DNA of 53,373 nt from Spirochaetia bacterium (GTDB lineage Bacteria; Spirochaetota; Leptospiria; Turneriellales; JAOUFE01). Location: positions 1-53,373 of the forward strand of contig JAOUFY010000012.1 of the NCBI GenBank assembly GCA_029857955.1. Direction: 5' to 3'. Positions 16,417 through 25,706 of this stretch are shown in pieces. The first letter of the stretch is position 1, and every line of letters begins with the position of its first letter. Both the position numbers and the translations under genes were made by a program. The notes under the pieces were generated by a model. It saw only the letters and a list, made by a program, of their open reading frames with translations, did no database searches and had not been told where the DNA came from.

Positions 16417-18003
16417 TTATACGTTCTTTTTCTTTGGTTTAAAATCTTTATCTGTTAAAAAATAATGCGTAACAAGAAAAATTACACCCATTGCTGCATA
16501 GCCAAGCACAAACGGCCATGTCGTTGCCGGGCCATAAGAATTTACAATAGCCCCGTTTTTCAGCGCAAAACCGTGAATCATACCTGTTGCGCTAACTGCG
16601 GATGCAACTAACGTCCAAAGCGCCGCTGTTTGAAATTTTTTATCAATTACCGCCACTGTCATTGCGGCAAGTATCATGGACGTAAATATAAAACCGCGAT
16701 CCATGGCGATCAATCCATGAATAGGTAATTGGGCGGAAAGCTTGTCAAGACCGACCTCGGCTATACTTGTAGATGCTGCCCGCAGGGCTGTTTCCATCAT
16801 CAGCAAACCCCATGAAGCAAGGGCCGGCAAAAAACCAATCACAATAGCGACAGCATGTTCTCCTGGAGTAGATTGAAATGCCTGCGCAGCGATCACTACG
16901 CCGATCCACAGCAAAATTGCAGCGCCGGCCTCAACGGGAATCAACTGGGTCGCAAAACTAACCAGCCCTAAAAAACACAATAAGCCGATTACGGCTCCGT
17001 TGGCAATTGAATAACCCCATCCCGCTCCCATTGCTTTCCATCCAGGATGTCCGATGTAGATCGTAGTAGGAAAAACGCTGCCAAAAAATGCCGCAGCAAT
17101 GGTACCTGTTCCGTTTATGATCAATGACTCTTTTACTTCGTATTTATCCCCTGCCGCTTCAGCGCTTTCAAGATTCTGCAAAGAGCCCATTAAATTAAAT
17201 AGCCCCATTGGAATGATAACCGGTAAAAATTCAATCATATATTTTAAAAAATCCGCATTAAAAAGTTCTGAAAGAAACAAGTGAGGAAATTGAAGGGTAA
17301 TGCGAGCATTGTCGATCAGCGCATGAAAATTCATTCTGCCAAGCGACCATGCCAATAAAGTGCCCACAATAACCGCCACCAGACCTGCAGGGATTTTAAA
17401 CGGTAAACTTTTTTTACCGATGTATTGGATAAAAATAATTGCTAGTGGCGCAAAACTAACCAATGGATCTTTAAATATTCGAAATGAAAAATCCATCGCT
17501 ATGAAGGTTACGGCGATGCCTGCCAGAGTCGTCAATAGAGCTGCCCTCGGTGTAACCTTTTTTACCCAACCTACTACAAATGATCCGGCAAATTCAATAA
17601 TTCCAGAACCAAGACAGGCCGCAAGTCCTGCCTTCCAGGCCAGATTATAATCGCCGGTTTGATCCATTACCGGCTTAATGACAAATAAAATAAATGCAAA
17701 CAATGAAACCGTATTTACGCCATAAGGCAATGCAGTTACAGACCCGTCGCCGGTTTTTATGGCTAAACGCCTGGCCTGCAAAGCATAAAGAATGTTGCCA
17801 AATAAAATACTTAAAGCAACGGCCGGCAATATTCTACCATAAATCAATTCTGAGGGAAATCCTGCGACATATGTACATAAGACTACAATTAAAATTAACT
17901 GTATTAGATTATCAACAAAAAGACCAAAGAATCCATCAAGGTCTCCCTTCTTCCACCAATTGTAATTCATAGCGATAATTTTTAGATTTTTAATATCTTG
18001 CAT
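16417..18003 (-). CDS. NCS2-type xanthine/uracil/purine permease
   Basis: The protein has 528 residues and about twelve to fourteen membrane helices. It belongs to the nucleobase-cation symport-2 or AzgA-like group: GDGSVTALPYGVNTVSLFAF near 84-103 and the Gly-rich NLMGSLQNLESAEAAGDKY near 282-300 are typical of purine permeases. The substrate cannot be set from sequence; (hypo)xanthine, guanine, adenine or uracil are all possible. An alternative ATG lies 12 codons in. It starts 7 nt after a truncated membrane gene and ends 2 nt before the CPBP protease. Confidence 0.88.
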   Translation of the reverse strand: MQDIKNLKIIAMNYNWWKKGDLDGFFGLFVDNLIQLILIVVLCTYVAGFPSELIYGRILPAVALSILFGNILYALQARRLAIKTGDGSVTALPYGVNTVSLFAFILFVIKPVMDQTGDYNLAWKAGLAACLGSGIIEFAGSFVVGWVKKVTPRAALLTTLAGIAVTFIAMDFSFRIFKDPLVSFAPLAIIFIQYIGKKSLPFKIPAGLVAVIVGTLLAWSLGRMNFHALIDNARITLQFPHLFLSELFNADFLKYMIEFLPVIIPMGLFNLMGSLQNLESAEAAGDKYEVKESLIINGTGTIAAAFFGSVFPTTIYIGHPGWKAMGAGWGYSIANGAVIGLLCFLGLVSFATQLIPVEAGAAILLWIGVVIAAQAFQSTPGEHAVAIVIGFLPALASWGLLMMETALRAASTSIAEVGLDKLSAQLPIHGLIAMDRGFIFTSMILAAMTVAVIDKKFQTAALWTLVASAVSATGMIHGFALKNGAIVNSYGPATTWPFVLGYAAMGVIFLVTHYFLTDKDFKPKKKNV

Positions 18004-18010
18004 ACACTTT

Positions 18011-18505
18011 TTAAAATCTAATTTTTCGAAAGACTGTCCGTTCTAACGCTTTTTGATATTTTTCCTTTTTGTATTGATAAATTGCAAAAATGACCGAAGT
18101 GAGTAAAAATGCAATCAGTGTATGAATGGTTACATCTCTATTTAAATTCAGCGGATGTCCCAGTAAAATGGGATTAAAGTATCCCAAAATATATACTATA
18201 AAAAAAACCAGAATGTATTTCCAGCCGGCTGAAAAACCGGCAATTTCAAAAATAAACATGGGGAAGGTAACAAACCATACGATTTGCTCTGGGGAGTCTG
18301 TCTGAGTGAGATAGGTTATTGAATCAGCAATTAAAGATCCAGATGCTAACAAATGTTTCCATTGGCTCCAACTGCTGGAGGATTTATTCATTAAAAAGGC
18401 TGCGGATAATGAAAGGCCAGAAAAGATAACCAGGACCGCAATTATCAGCGGATTTCGACCCTGCGCATAATATGACACTGTAAAAATAATAGCGACCAGT
18501 GGCAC
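18011..18505 (-). CDS. Membrane protein resembling a truncated sensor module
   Basis: The 164 residues hold about five membrane helices followed by a basic tail (YQYKKEKYQKALERTVFRKI). This layout resembles the membrane part of sensor proteins such as cyclases or kinases, in which a catalytic domain would follow the linker. None does here. The annotated start is GTG 18505. The same frame stays open and protein-like for 31 codons upstream (IREFNPIKGNWLKVAVYAV), but it has no ATG, GTG or TTG there. The N-terminus may therefore be lost or start at an unusual codon. The gene ends 7 nt before the permease start. It may be a remnant. Confidence 0.6.
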   Translation of the reverse strand: MPLVAIIFTVSYYAQGRNPLIIAVLVIFSGLSLSAAFLMNKSSSSWSQWKHLLASGSLIADSITYLTQTDSPEQIVWFVTFPMFIFEIAGFSAGWKYILVFFIVYILGYFNPILLGHPLNLNRDVTIHTLIAFLLTSVIFAIYQYKKEKYQKALERTVFRKIRF

Positions 18506-18656
18506 TGCGTATACTGCTACTTTCAGCCAATTGCCTTTAATCGGGTTAAACTCCCGAATTCTGTATCCAGGGATAAATTTAGTAAAAATTTTTAATGATA
18601 GTAACTAACATTCGACGAGATAAGCAGATAGATCTTAAAATCAAATAAAAATTCGT

Positions 18657-21600
18657 TCATATAATGACTTCTGCCAGCTCCTCCTGAAGTCTTAATAAAG
18701 TTTGTCCATTTCGTATCCGTCTGGTTAAGACAACGGCCATATTTTTTATTATGGAGGTTTTATCTGACAGGAGGTTGTAGAATTCAAACTCCGTAATTTT
18801 CCAGACGATAGTTTTCTCGATCGTTGTTACTGTGGCAGAGCGTTGTTCTTTATCAATCAGGGACATTTCACCAAAGTAATCATTTTGCTTCAGGACTGAA
18901 ATAATTTGACCTTTTTTTTGAACGAGTACTGAACCCTTGCCTATGATATACATTGAATTTCCTGCTTCTCCTTCGCGAACAATGTCCTCGCCTGATTCAT
19001 AAAATTCCTCCTCAAGAATCGAACCGACAAGGGCAAGATCCCGATCATCCAGACCTGAAAATAATTCAATTTTCCTTAAGGTCAAGATCCTGCTAACCAG
19101 GTCGGGATTTAGCAAGTCTCTTCCATCACTTTGAATATCCGGTTCACTATGGCTTTCAATGATTTTGGAGACAGAACCTGCTTTAACTTTTTCTGACTCA
19201 CTTACTGAATCAGCGGCGTTGTTTTCGGGGTTTAAACTGGCAAGAATATTTCGGTGAAGGTGATTTAATGAACGTATAACTCCCATGGCGATCTCCATTT
19301 TACTGGAAACCATGCTGTAAAATGTTTTTGAATCAAGGTGCAACAATTCCGTGGGTTCTAAGGTTGTTGCAGATGCGCTTCTCGTCTCGGAATCCAAAAG
19401 GGACATCTCTCCAAAATTATTTCCATACTCGAGGATTTTAAGCTTTTTATCGCCGTCGTGAATTAAAATATTGCCGGAAACTACGATATACATTGAATTG
19501 CCTATATCTCCTTTGGAGAAAATATTGTGATTCGAGGGAAGTTTGAGTAATCCCGTTTTTTCCGCCATGCGCAGCAGAGTTTCTCCTGGCAGATCACTAA
19601 ATAGTGGTACATGACTCAAGAGGTGTACTTTCTGAATTTGTTCTTGTATTTTTTCTTTTTCTTTGTAGATATTCATCGTTTGAATGTTTTCAAAGATTTG
19701 TTTGTAAATATCTTTTTTCTGAAAAAATTCAGGAAGATTTAAAAAGGTAAATAAACTGACTTTTTGAATCCAGTCATAGTCCATATGTATTAAAGATTCT
19801 AAAATTGTAAAAATGTAGTCTGATGTATGAGGATGACTTTCATCGGGTAGTGTTAAGTGGCTGAAATTAAAAATCACTTTTTTTCGCATCTCTCCTTTTA
19901 AGAGATTATCAAGGGCTTCCATGGCGTTTGCGACAGCAACCGGATTGCTTTTGAAAATATTTTCCTTAATTTTACTAATTGAAATCGGGTCATAGACAAA
20001 ACTGAGAAGTTGGAATATGCGCTCCCCTGCGTGATATCTCGCTCTTATTAGCGCAGATCGAACATCTTCTAGTTCAATGTATCCCTGGATTTTCTCAATA
20101 TAAATTTGAAATTCTCTATAGCATTTTAATTCATGGATGACAAGAGATTCAATTTTTTCGGGTTTAATTGCCAGTGCATTTCTTTCGTTCATATGTATCA
20201 TGGCTTCCAAAATTTTAGATTTCAAATGATCATTTCCACTTTCATATCTGTCAAAGAGAACACGAGCGCATCTTTCAGTTCCGATTGCCATTAGAACCCG
20301 AGGTATCGAAAAGATAATATTCTTTTCATTCTCATCATGTTCCTGACTCCAGTTTTTAACCAAAGCTTTTGTAAGTAGAGATTCAAGCGGAGGAACAATC
20401 AAAGCCTCAGGGTAGGACGAAAGTGCACCAATAACATCTCTTTTAATTTCTGGTTTACCAAGATTTTTTATCAAGAGAGGAATTAATTCCGAAGCATTAA
20501 CTTTACCCGCTGCATTTACTGCTTCCTTACAAACCTCTATCGAAGAATCATTGAGAAGCTCAAGAAGTGGACGATGAAAGTTGGATATCCCGACGTGCCC
20601 GATTATTCGAGCAGCTTCAATTCTTTCCAGTTTATCGGTATTGTGGAGTATTTTACGAAAGGCATCAAGGCCGTGATACATTCCATCAATACCAAAATAA
20701 CGAATCAAACCGATAATCGACGACCCGCGCAGCTTTGCATCAGCATGCTCAAGAAATGGCACAATCAAATTCATGTCTTCAAGGTTTGAAAAAGATGCCA
20801 GCGTAATTATGGCTTGACCTTTTACTTCCGGATTTGAATCTTTTAAAAGATGAAGAATCTTTTCTTTAAAATTATTTTCCGTGCTGAATTCAGATGTATC
20901 TTCTTTTGCTTCCACAAAATATACAGGAATCATTGTTTCGAGTTTTCCAAGTGCACGCCATCGTACATAAGCTGATGGGTGATCGAGAAGTTCAGTCATA
21001 TGGATCAACAAAATGTTATTTTCTGATTCTGTTAGCGCTTCGATGGCATACATGACTTCTCGTTCATCATCACTCTTTAAAGCTGTGTATAAAATGCTTA
21101 ACGTCGATTTGTCGTTTAGATCGATTTCCTGATCTTCCAAATTTAAATTTTTCGTATCGAGACTTGAAATTAAAAGTTTTCCGTATTCTTTCTTGATTTT
21201 GAATATTAAAACAAAAGAGATGAGCAGCAATACAACGGAAACGCTGCTTAATGTGGTGAGTTCCACAGGGAAATAATATATTGAGGCAATTAATGCCAGA
21301 GCAATGAAACCTTTGGATGCCGGCTTGACGATTGCCCCGATTAACACTTTAGCCTTTTTTCGCATATCTGAAGTAAACGGTATGTAGAGAAGCTGGTTAG
21401 CTGCGGCGTATATTGTATCAGAAAATAGACGGTCATTGAAACGACCTATGGTTACGCCAATCAGCATGGGCATACTTGTCAGTAGGGCTGTTTTAACTCC
21501 TGCCATTAAATACGGAATTAACGCGATGTAGCCGGAAGAAAGGAATAATGAGAATGGCATGATAATCAAGGAAATCAAAATGCCATATCTGGTTAATATT

Positions 21601-22256
21601 TTTGAGCTTAATAATAATTGAAAAATTAATGCGGCAATTCCAGAATAGATATAGAACTGCCCCAGAAATTCTGCCATTGCACTTCCATGAAAGTTTTTCT
21701 GTAAAATATTTTTAAACTGATAATCAATTAAGATCGAAACAATGGTAATTATTGATACCATCCCGACGACGAGACTGAGATATCGGTTTGATTCTTTTTT
21801 TCTTTTAGATTGATTTAGTTTCTGGCGTCTGCTGAGACCGGAATGGGTTTCCCTGTTGCGATAACTTTCCAGCAGACTTTCTTTTTCTCTTTTTGAAATT
21901 ATTGTTACAGGGATCATAATTAACCCCATGAATCCTGCATACATAAGAACCAGGTTGTTCGTACCCACAACTCTGACCAGGGATTGAACCAGGAGCCCCG
22001 CAAATACCCCTCCTGCGATTCCAGCACTGCCAATAATTCCCATAAGGCGCTTGGACTGGGCTGCGTTTAGTATTTCATCCATAAGAGACCAGAACTGTAT
22101 CATCAGGATCATACCGAAAATATCAAAGGCAATAAAGATAATGGGGTAAACCAGGGAAATATCAAGGCTGATTAGAACTCGAAATAAAATAGAAGTTGAT
22201 ATAAATGTGAATATGACCAGGCGAATTAAAACATCGCTTCGGAATCGGGCGACCAA
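18657..22256 (-). CDS. MFS transporter/HEAT-repeat/cyclic-nucleotide-binding fusion, main part
   Basis: The 1199 residues from TTG 22256 contain, in order: about ten membrane helices (1-355) resembling the ATP/ADP-translocase (Npt)-like MFS group, with FWSLMDEILNAAQSKRLMGI near 55-74; HEAT repeats (about 385-690); a helical linker; and two cyclic-nucleotide-binding domains (about 880-990 and 1060-1180). Both phosphate-binding cassettes are present: FGEMSLLDSETRSASATT and FGEMSLIDKEQRSATVTT. The frame continues upstream into 22263-22481 across one TAA, and the missing helices lie there. No ribosome site precedes the TTG. A working transporter would need both parts. Similar fusions occur in Leptospira and other diderms. 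Confidence 0.85.
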   Translation of the reverse strand: MVARFRSDVLIRLVIFTFISTSILFRVLISLDISLVYPIIFIAFDIFGMILMIQFWSLMDEILNAAQSKRLMGIIGSAGIAGGVFAGLLVQSLVRVVGTNNLVLMYAGFMGLIMIPVTIISKREKESLLESYRNRETHSGLSRRQKLNQSKRKKESNRYLSLVVGMVSIITIVSILIDYQFKNILQKNFHGSAMAEFLGQFYIYSGIAALIFQLLLSSKILTRYGILISLIIMPFSLFLSSGYIALIPYLMAGVKTALLTSMPMLIGVTIGRFNDRLFSDTIYAAANQLLYIPFTSDMRKKAKVLIGAIVKPASKGFIALALIASIYYFPVELTTLSSVSVVLLLISFVLIFKIKKEYGKLLISSLDTKNLNLEDQEIDLNDKSTLSILYTALKSDDEREVMYAIEALTESENNILLIHMTELLDHPSAYVRWRALGKLETMIPVYFVEAKEDTSEFSTENNFKEKILHLLKDSNPEVKGQAIITLASFSNLEDMNLIVPFLEHADAKLRGSSIIGLIRYFGIDGMYHGLDAFRKILHNTDKLERIEAARIIGHVGISNFHRPLLELLNDSSIEVCKEAVNAAGKVNASELIPLLIKNLGKPEIKRDVIGALSSYPEALIVPPLESLLTKALVKNWSQEHDENEKNIIFSIPRVLMAIGTERCARVLFDRYESGNDHLKSKILEAMIHMNERNALAIKPEKIESLVIHELKCYREFQIYIEKIQGYIELEDVRSALIRARYHAGERIFQLLSFVYDPISISKIKENIFKSNPVAVANAMEALDNLLKGEMRKKVIFNFSHLTLPDESHPHTSDYIFTILESLIHMDYDWIQKVSLFTFLNLPEFFQKKDIYKQIFENIQTMNIYKEKEKIQEQIQKVHLLSHVPLFSDLPGETLLRMAEKTGLLKLPSNHNIFSKGDIGNSMYIVVSGNILIHDGDKKLKILEYGNNFGEMSLLDSETRSASATTLEPTELLHLDSKTFYSMVSSKMEIAMGVIRSLNHLHRNILASLNPENNAADSVSESEKVKAGSVSKIIESHSEPDIQSDGRDLLNPDLVSRILTLRKIELFSGLDDRDLALVGSILEEEFYESGEDIVREGEAGNSMYIIGKGSVLVQKKGQIISVLKQNDYFGEMSLIDKEQRSATVTTIEKTIVWKITEFEFYNLLSDKTSIIKNMAVVLTRRIRNGQTLLRLQEELAEVII

Positions 22257-22262
22257 TCGGCG

Positions 22263-22481
22263 TTAGATATCTCCGCTGAAACCCAGAAATACTGCTCCGA
22301 TTAGGTACATATACGTAAGATTTCGGGCAGGTACCTTGCTTAAAAATAACGTTTCAGAAGTGACACGCCCAATCATCAAGGTGGTTGTGGAAATAAATAA
22401 ATACACAAAAGGCAGTAACCCTTTTTCAAAAAACTCCGAACCTAAGCCGGCCATTATCCATTTTTTGTTAACGTATCTCAT
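22263..22481 (-). CDS. N-terminal part of the MFS/HEAT/cNMP fusion, ended by an in-frame stop
   Basis: The 72 residues begin MRYVNKKWIMAGLGSEFFEK and contain two hydrophobic helices, including RVTSETLFLSKVP and TYMYLIGAVFLGFSG. They end GFSGDI and then TAA (22263-22265). The next codons, in the same frame, read RRLVARFRSDVLIRLVIF, which is the natural continuation of this transporter family. The two parts together would give about 1274 residues. The simplest reading is a single nonsense mutation, perhaps TAT or TAC to TAA. A sequencing error or read-through is also possible. Confidence 0.8.
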   Translation of the reverse strand: MRYVNKKWIMAGLGSEFFEKGLLPFVYLFISTTTLMIGRVTSETLFLSKVPARNLTYMYLIGAVFLGFSGDI

Positions 22482-22668
22482 TGAATTTCTGGAAATTTAC
22501 CCGTAAACGTAATATGCCACTCTTATAATTAATGATGAGTCATACAGGTTTTTTTAGAGAAGAAGTTTCCGAGCCGAAGGTCAGAAATAATAGTTGACAT
22601 AAGCATAGCAACTTCTGTAACAACAAACATATAGCATCTTATTTAGATTTACGATTACAGGAGAAAAA

Positions 22669-22893
22669 ATGAGCGCACAGGAAAATGCACCCAAAAAAAG
22701 CAAACGAGAAGCAATATGGACGATAATTGGTCTTTTTTTAATAAGTTCGATAAGCGCAGCCTATGTTATTAACTTTCGTTTAAAAATGAAACAATTTCAA
22801 ATTACTCCGGAACAACAGCAAGAGCTGTCAAAGCAAGAGCAGGAATTTAGAAAAACACAAACTTCTACAGGCAAAAAAAACCAAGAACAGTAA
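22669..22893 (+). CDS. Small single-span membrane protein
   Basis: The 74 residues comprise a short basic N-terminus (MSAQENAPKKSKREA), one membrane helix (IWTIIGLFLISSISAAYVI) and a Gln/Glu/Lys-rich tail that may form a helix (TPEQQQELSKQEQEF). GGAGAAAAA precedes the ATG, a fair ribosome site. It is the first of three plus-strand genes and is divergent from the transporter. The family is not recognised; the tail could interact with a periplasmic or cytoplasmic partner. Confidence 0.75.
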   Translation: MSAQENAPKKSKREAIWTIIGLFLISSISAAYVINFRLKMKQFQITPEQQQELSKQEQEFRKTQTSTGKKNQEQ

Positions 22894-22928
22894 AAAATTC
22901 CGGGAATATGACGATATTAATATAAATC

Positions 22929-23627
22929 ATGAAAAGAAAAAATCTGGTTCTTTTAAGTACTTTATTATGTACAACTATCTTCATCGGCATAATCTCGGAT
23001 ATCATACCTCAAGCGCGCCTGGACCACAATGTTCAAACGATCCAAAATGAATTAATCAGCAGCTATGAATCTACCGGATATGGCGATTATGAGCTTGATT
23101 TAATACATAAAAAGATAGCATTACTGATTCCAAAATTAAAAGATAAAATGGAAAAAGATGAAAATGGCGAAGAACGGCTGAAAATAGAAGTTACCGCTGG
23201 CGAAACCATACATAGTAATGGTGATCGATTTCTAGTTTATGGACAAGCTTATATTTACCCGTCCAGTGAAGCGGGAAAACTCAATAAAATCATTATGGAA
23301 TACGTCAGGCAAACTGCAAGCGGGTACACTTATTCAAGAGAAAAACGTGAATTGATAAATCCATCTCCAGGCTTTAACGGCGAAAAATCCATAGATTCCA
23401 ATAATGATATTATATTGACTTATTATTTTTCTACCGGCGAAAATGTTCCTTTTAAAAAAGTAAATGAAACAACTTTCAGCAATATTCAACGCCATGATAA
23501 AAAAATGAAACTAATCAAAGCTTATAAAGATTATTTACGAAAAACTCTTCAAGCGCTGGAATGGAACCTTACCAATATTGAACTTGCAAAAGTTATGGAT
23601 CTTTTGTACATGCTTGAATTTGAATAA
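22929..23627 (+). CDS. Exported or membrane-anchored protein of unknown function
   Basis: The 232 residues begin with a signal peptide or anchor (MKRKNLVLLSTLLCTTIFIG). The mature part is mixed alpha/beta and charged, with no recognised motif; DRFLVYGQAYIYPSSEAGKL and NDIILTYYFSTGENVPF look like beta structure. No lipobox is evident: the Cys at residue 14 is inside the hydrophobic stretch without the usual preceding context. It follows the small membrane gene by 35 nt, and its 3' end overlaps the frame of the UbiA-like gene. It probably acts at the membrane or in the periplasm. Confidence 0.75.
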   Translation: MKRKNLVLLSTLLCTTIFIGIISDIIPQARLDHNVQTIQNELISSYESTGYGDYELDLIHKKIALLIPKLKDKMEKDENGEERLKIEVTAGETIHSNGDRFLVYGQAYIYPSSEAGKLNKIIMEYVRQTASGYTYSREKRELINPSPGFNGEKSIDSNNDIILTYYFSTGENVPFKKVNETTFSNIQRHDKKMKLIKAYKDYLRKTLQALEWNLTNIELAKVMDLLYMLEFE

Positions 23628-24591
23628 TCAGAAAAACCAATACAAATTTGGAGCATCTATAATAAGAAATTATATTAAAAAATTTTTACAATTATTATTA
23701 TACGGTAATCTCTACATTGGGCTTTTAGCGGGTTCTATCGCATGGGCGAATTCTTTAATTTTTGAATTTTTTAACTTTCAAATTATTATTTTTATTTTTT
23801 TTTCGACAACATTGATTTACAATCTTGATAGACTATTTTCCTTTTCTTCTGATTATGTAAACTCACCGAAAAGATCACAATATGTGAATCACAACTTTAT
23901 TTTAATAATTTTCATTATATCAAGTTGTATCACTGGAATTTTATTTTTTTTAAAATTTTTCAATTTTATTTTTATCATCACTCTAGTTATATTGTTTTTA
24001 TTAACTATATTATATTTATTGATCTTTAATAAAGAATTTGAGTTTATTCAAAAATTTTTACGAATCAGCGACAAAAGTATTTCATCACAAAGTATTTCAA
24101 TATCTATTTTAAAACCCATTTTACTGGCTCTGGTATGGGCTTTCGCAACGATAATTTTACCTGTTTTTCATAATGGATATAAGTTTTCAAACGGCGTTTT
24201 CATTTTATTATTGATTCGTTTTATTGAATACGGAGTAAATGGAGTTTTATTTGATTATCGAGATACCGCTGGCGACTATAAAAATAAAAAAAATAATTTA
24301 TTTCTTGCAATTAAACCCAAAAGCATATTTCTATTTGCAGTTTTATTCCTTTTATTAAATAGTGTTATCATTTGTTTTGCCGTTTATACTCATTTATTAC
24401 CATCTGTACTGTTTTTTGATTTTATTGTCATTTTAGTTTATATTTTTCTCATTTGGAACATTCTTCATAATAAAATATTTATATATAAATTAAAATCTGG
24501 TCTTGATTCATCATTACTATACCCTCTGATCGTTGACGGGGTTTATTTTCTTCCGGCAATATTTACAATTTTAGTTTATTCAGCTTCTTAA
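23578..24591 (+). CDS. UbiA-like prenyltransferase-family membrane protein
   Basis: The protein has about nine membrane helices and the two Asp-rich motifs of the UbiA superfamily in recognisable form: YNLDRLFSFSSD after helix 2, and DYRDTAGDYKNKKN, matching the second RDxxGDxxxG-like motif. UbiA enzymes attach prenyl chains to aromatic acceptors, but the substrate is unknown and the first motif is not a classic NDxxDxxxD. The first possible start is TTG 23578, overlapping the upstream gene by 50 nt; TTG 23614 or 23620 are alternatives, and none has a good ribosome site. The 3' end overlaps the convergent CDF gene by 4 nt. Very AT-rich, like its two upstream neighbours. Confidence 0.65.
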   Translation: MNLQKLWIFCTCLNLNNQKNQYKFGASIIRNYIKKFLQLLLYGNLYIGLLAGSIAWANSLIFEFFNFQIIIFIFFSTTLIYNLDRLFSFSSDYVNSPKRSQYVNHNFILIIFIISSCITGILFFLKFFNFIFIITLVILFLLTILYLLIFNKEFEFIQKFLRISDKSISSQSISISILKPILLALVWAFATIILPVFHNGYKFSNGVFILLLIRFIEYGVNGVLFDYRDTAGDYKNKKNNLFLAIKPKSIFLFAVLFLLLNSVIICFAVYTHLLPSVLFFDFIVILVYIFLIWNILHNKIFIYKLKSGLDSSLLYPLIVDGVYFLPAIFTILVYSAS

Positions 24592-25529
24592 TAAAACCGT
24601 GGCTTTTCCCGATCAAAAAGCTTTATTTTTCCGCTGTCTGCGTCAACTTCTGCAGGATCCGTATGAATGATGATCTCAACATTTGGATGAATTTTTTTTA
24701 ATTTAAACATTATATCTTCAATAATATCATGGCTATCTATTACTTTTAAATGTGAAGGAAGCTCAAGATGTAATTCCAGAAAATCAATATCGCCCGCTGA
24801 TCTTGACCTTAGATCATGATACCCGATAATATCAGAAGATTGAGACTCAATAATTGTTTTTATATCTTCTCTATATTTATCAGAAATGTCGCGATCCATA
24901 AGAATATCAAAACTCTGTTTAAAAATGTTAAAACTGCCTTTGATAATAAAAATTGCAATCCCCAGAGCCGCAACAACATCAAGTTGATAAAAGGAAAAAA
25001 ATTTGCCTAACAATAACGAGATGATAACGGCAAGATTACTCAATAAGTCCGAAACATAGTGGAGCCGATCTGCCGCAATGACCATGGATTTACTTTTCTT
25101 TTGAACCCAGTGTTGATACGAAACCAACCCAAATGTAAGGGCAATGCTGATGAACATAACATAAATCCCCGTATCTATATTTATAATTTCTGCCGGAGCA
25201 AAAAATCTTTGCAATGATTTATAAATTAAATAAACACCGCTGGAAAATATAAATATACTTTGTAAAAATCCTGCAAGGGCCTCTGCTTTTCCATGACCAA
25301 AACGGTGCTGATGATCAGCAGGTTTTTGCGCATGTCTGATTGCAAAAAAATTTACCGAAGAAGAAATAAAATCAAAGGCAGAATCCAAAGCTGAAGCAAT
25401 GATAGCCATGGAATTCGTCGATACTCCAATAATGATTTTAATTGTAAATAATACACTGGAAACAGTTACAGAATAGGCTGCTGCCCTAATATTAAGTTTA
25501 TTGGTTTGAACTTTGTCTGTTACAGCCAT
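24588..25529 (-). CDS. Cation diffusion facilitator (CDF) family metal transporter
   Basis: The 313 residues have the CDF layout of six membrane helices (FieF/MamB-like). ALDSAFDF in helix 2 carries the metal-site Asp pair. HRFGHGKAEALAG follows, the conserved segment after helix 2-3. A C-terminal cytoplasmic domain of about 100 residues has a ferredoxin-like composition, ending in HTDPAEVDADSG. It exports divalent metals such as Zn, Fe, Mn or Co in exchange for protons; the metal is not determined. It is convergent with the UbiA-like gene and appears single. Confidence 0.93.
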   Translation of the reverse strand: MAVTDKVQTNKLNIRAAAYSVTVSSVLFTIKIIIGVSTNSMAIIASALDSAFDFISSSVNFFAIRHAQKPADHQHRFGHGKAEALAGFLQSIFIFSSGVYLIYKSLQRFFAPAEIINIDTGIYVMFISIALTFGLVSYQHWVQKKSKSMVIAADRLHYVSDLLSNLAVIISLLLGKFFSFYQLDVVAALGIAIFIIKGSFNIFKQSFDILMDRDISDKYREDIKTIIESQSSDIIGYHDLRSRSAGDIDFLELHLELPSHLKVIDSHDIIEDIMFKLKKIHPNVEIIIHTDPAEVDADSGKIKLFDREKPRFY

Positions 25530-25706
25530 TTAACTACAAGCAAATTTTTAAATGACGTACTTTCCAGTATTTTATTTGTAAATTCTCAGGGCCAATGCTG
25601 CAGGATAGGAAAGAAAAGTACGACTTTTCATTGCACCAGTTTAAAAATATCTTGTTCAGATGAATCTAATTTCGTATAATGCCTGATATTATAAAAAGAG
25701 GTATAT

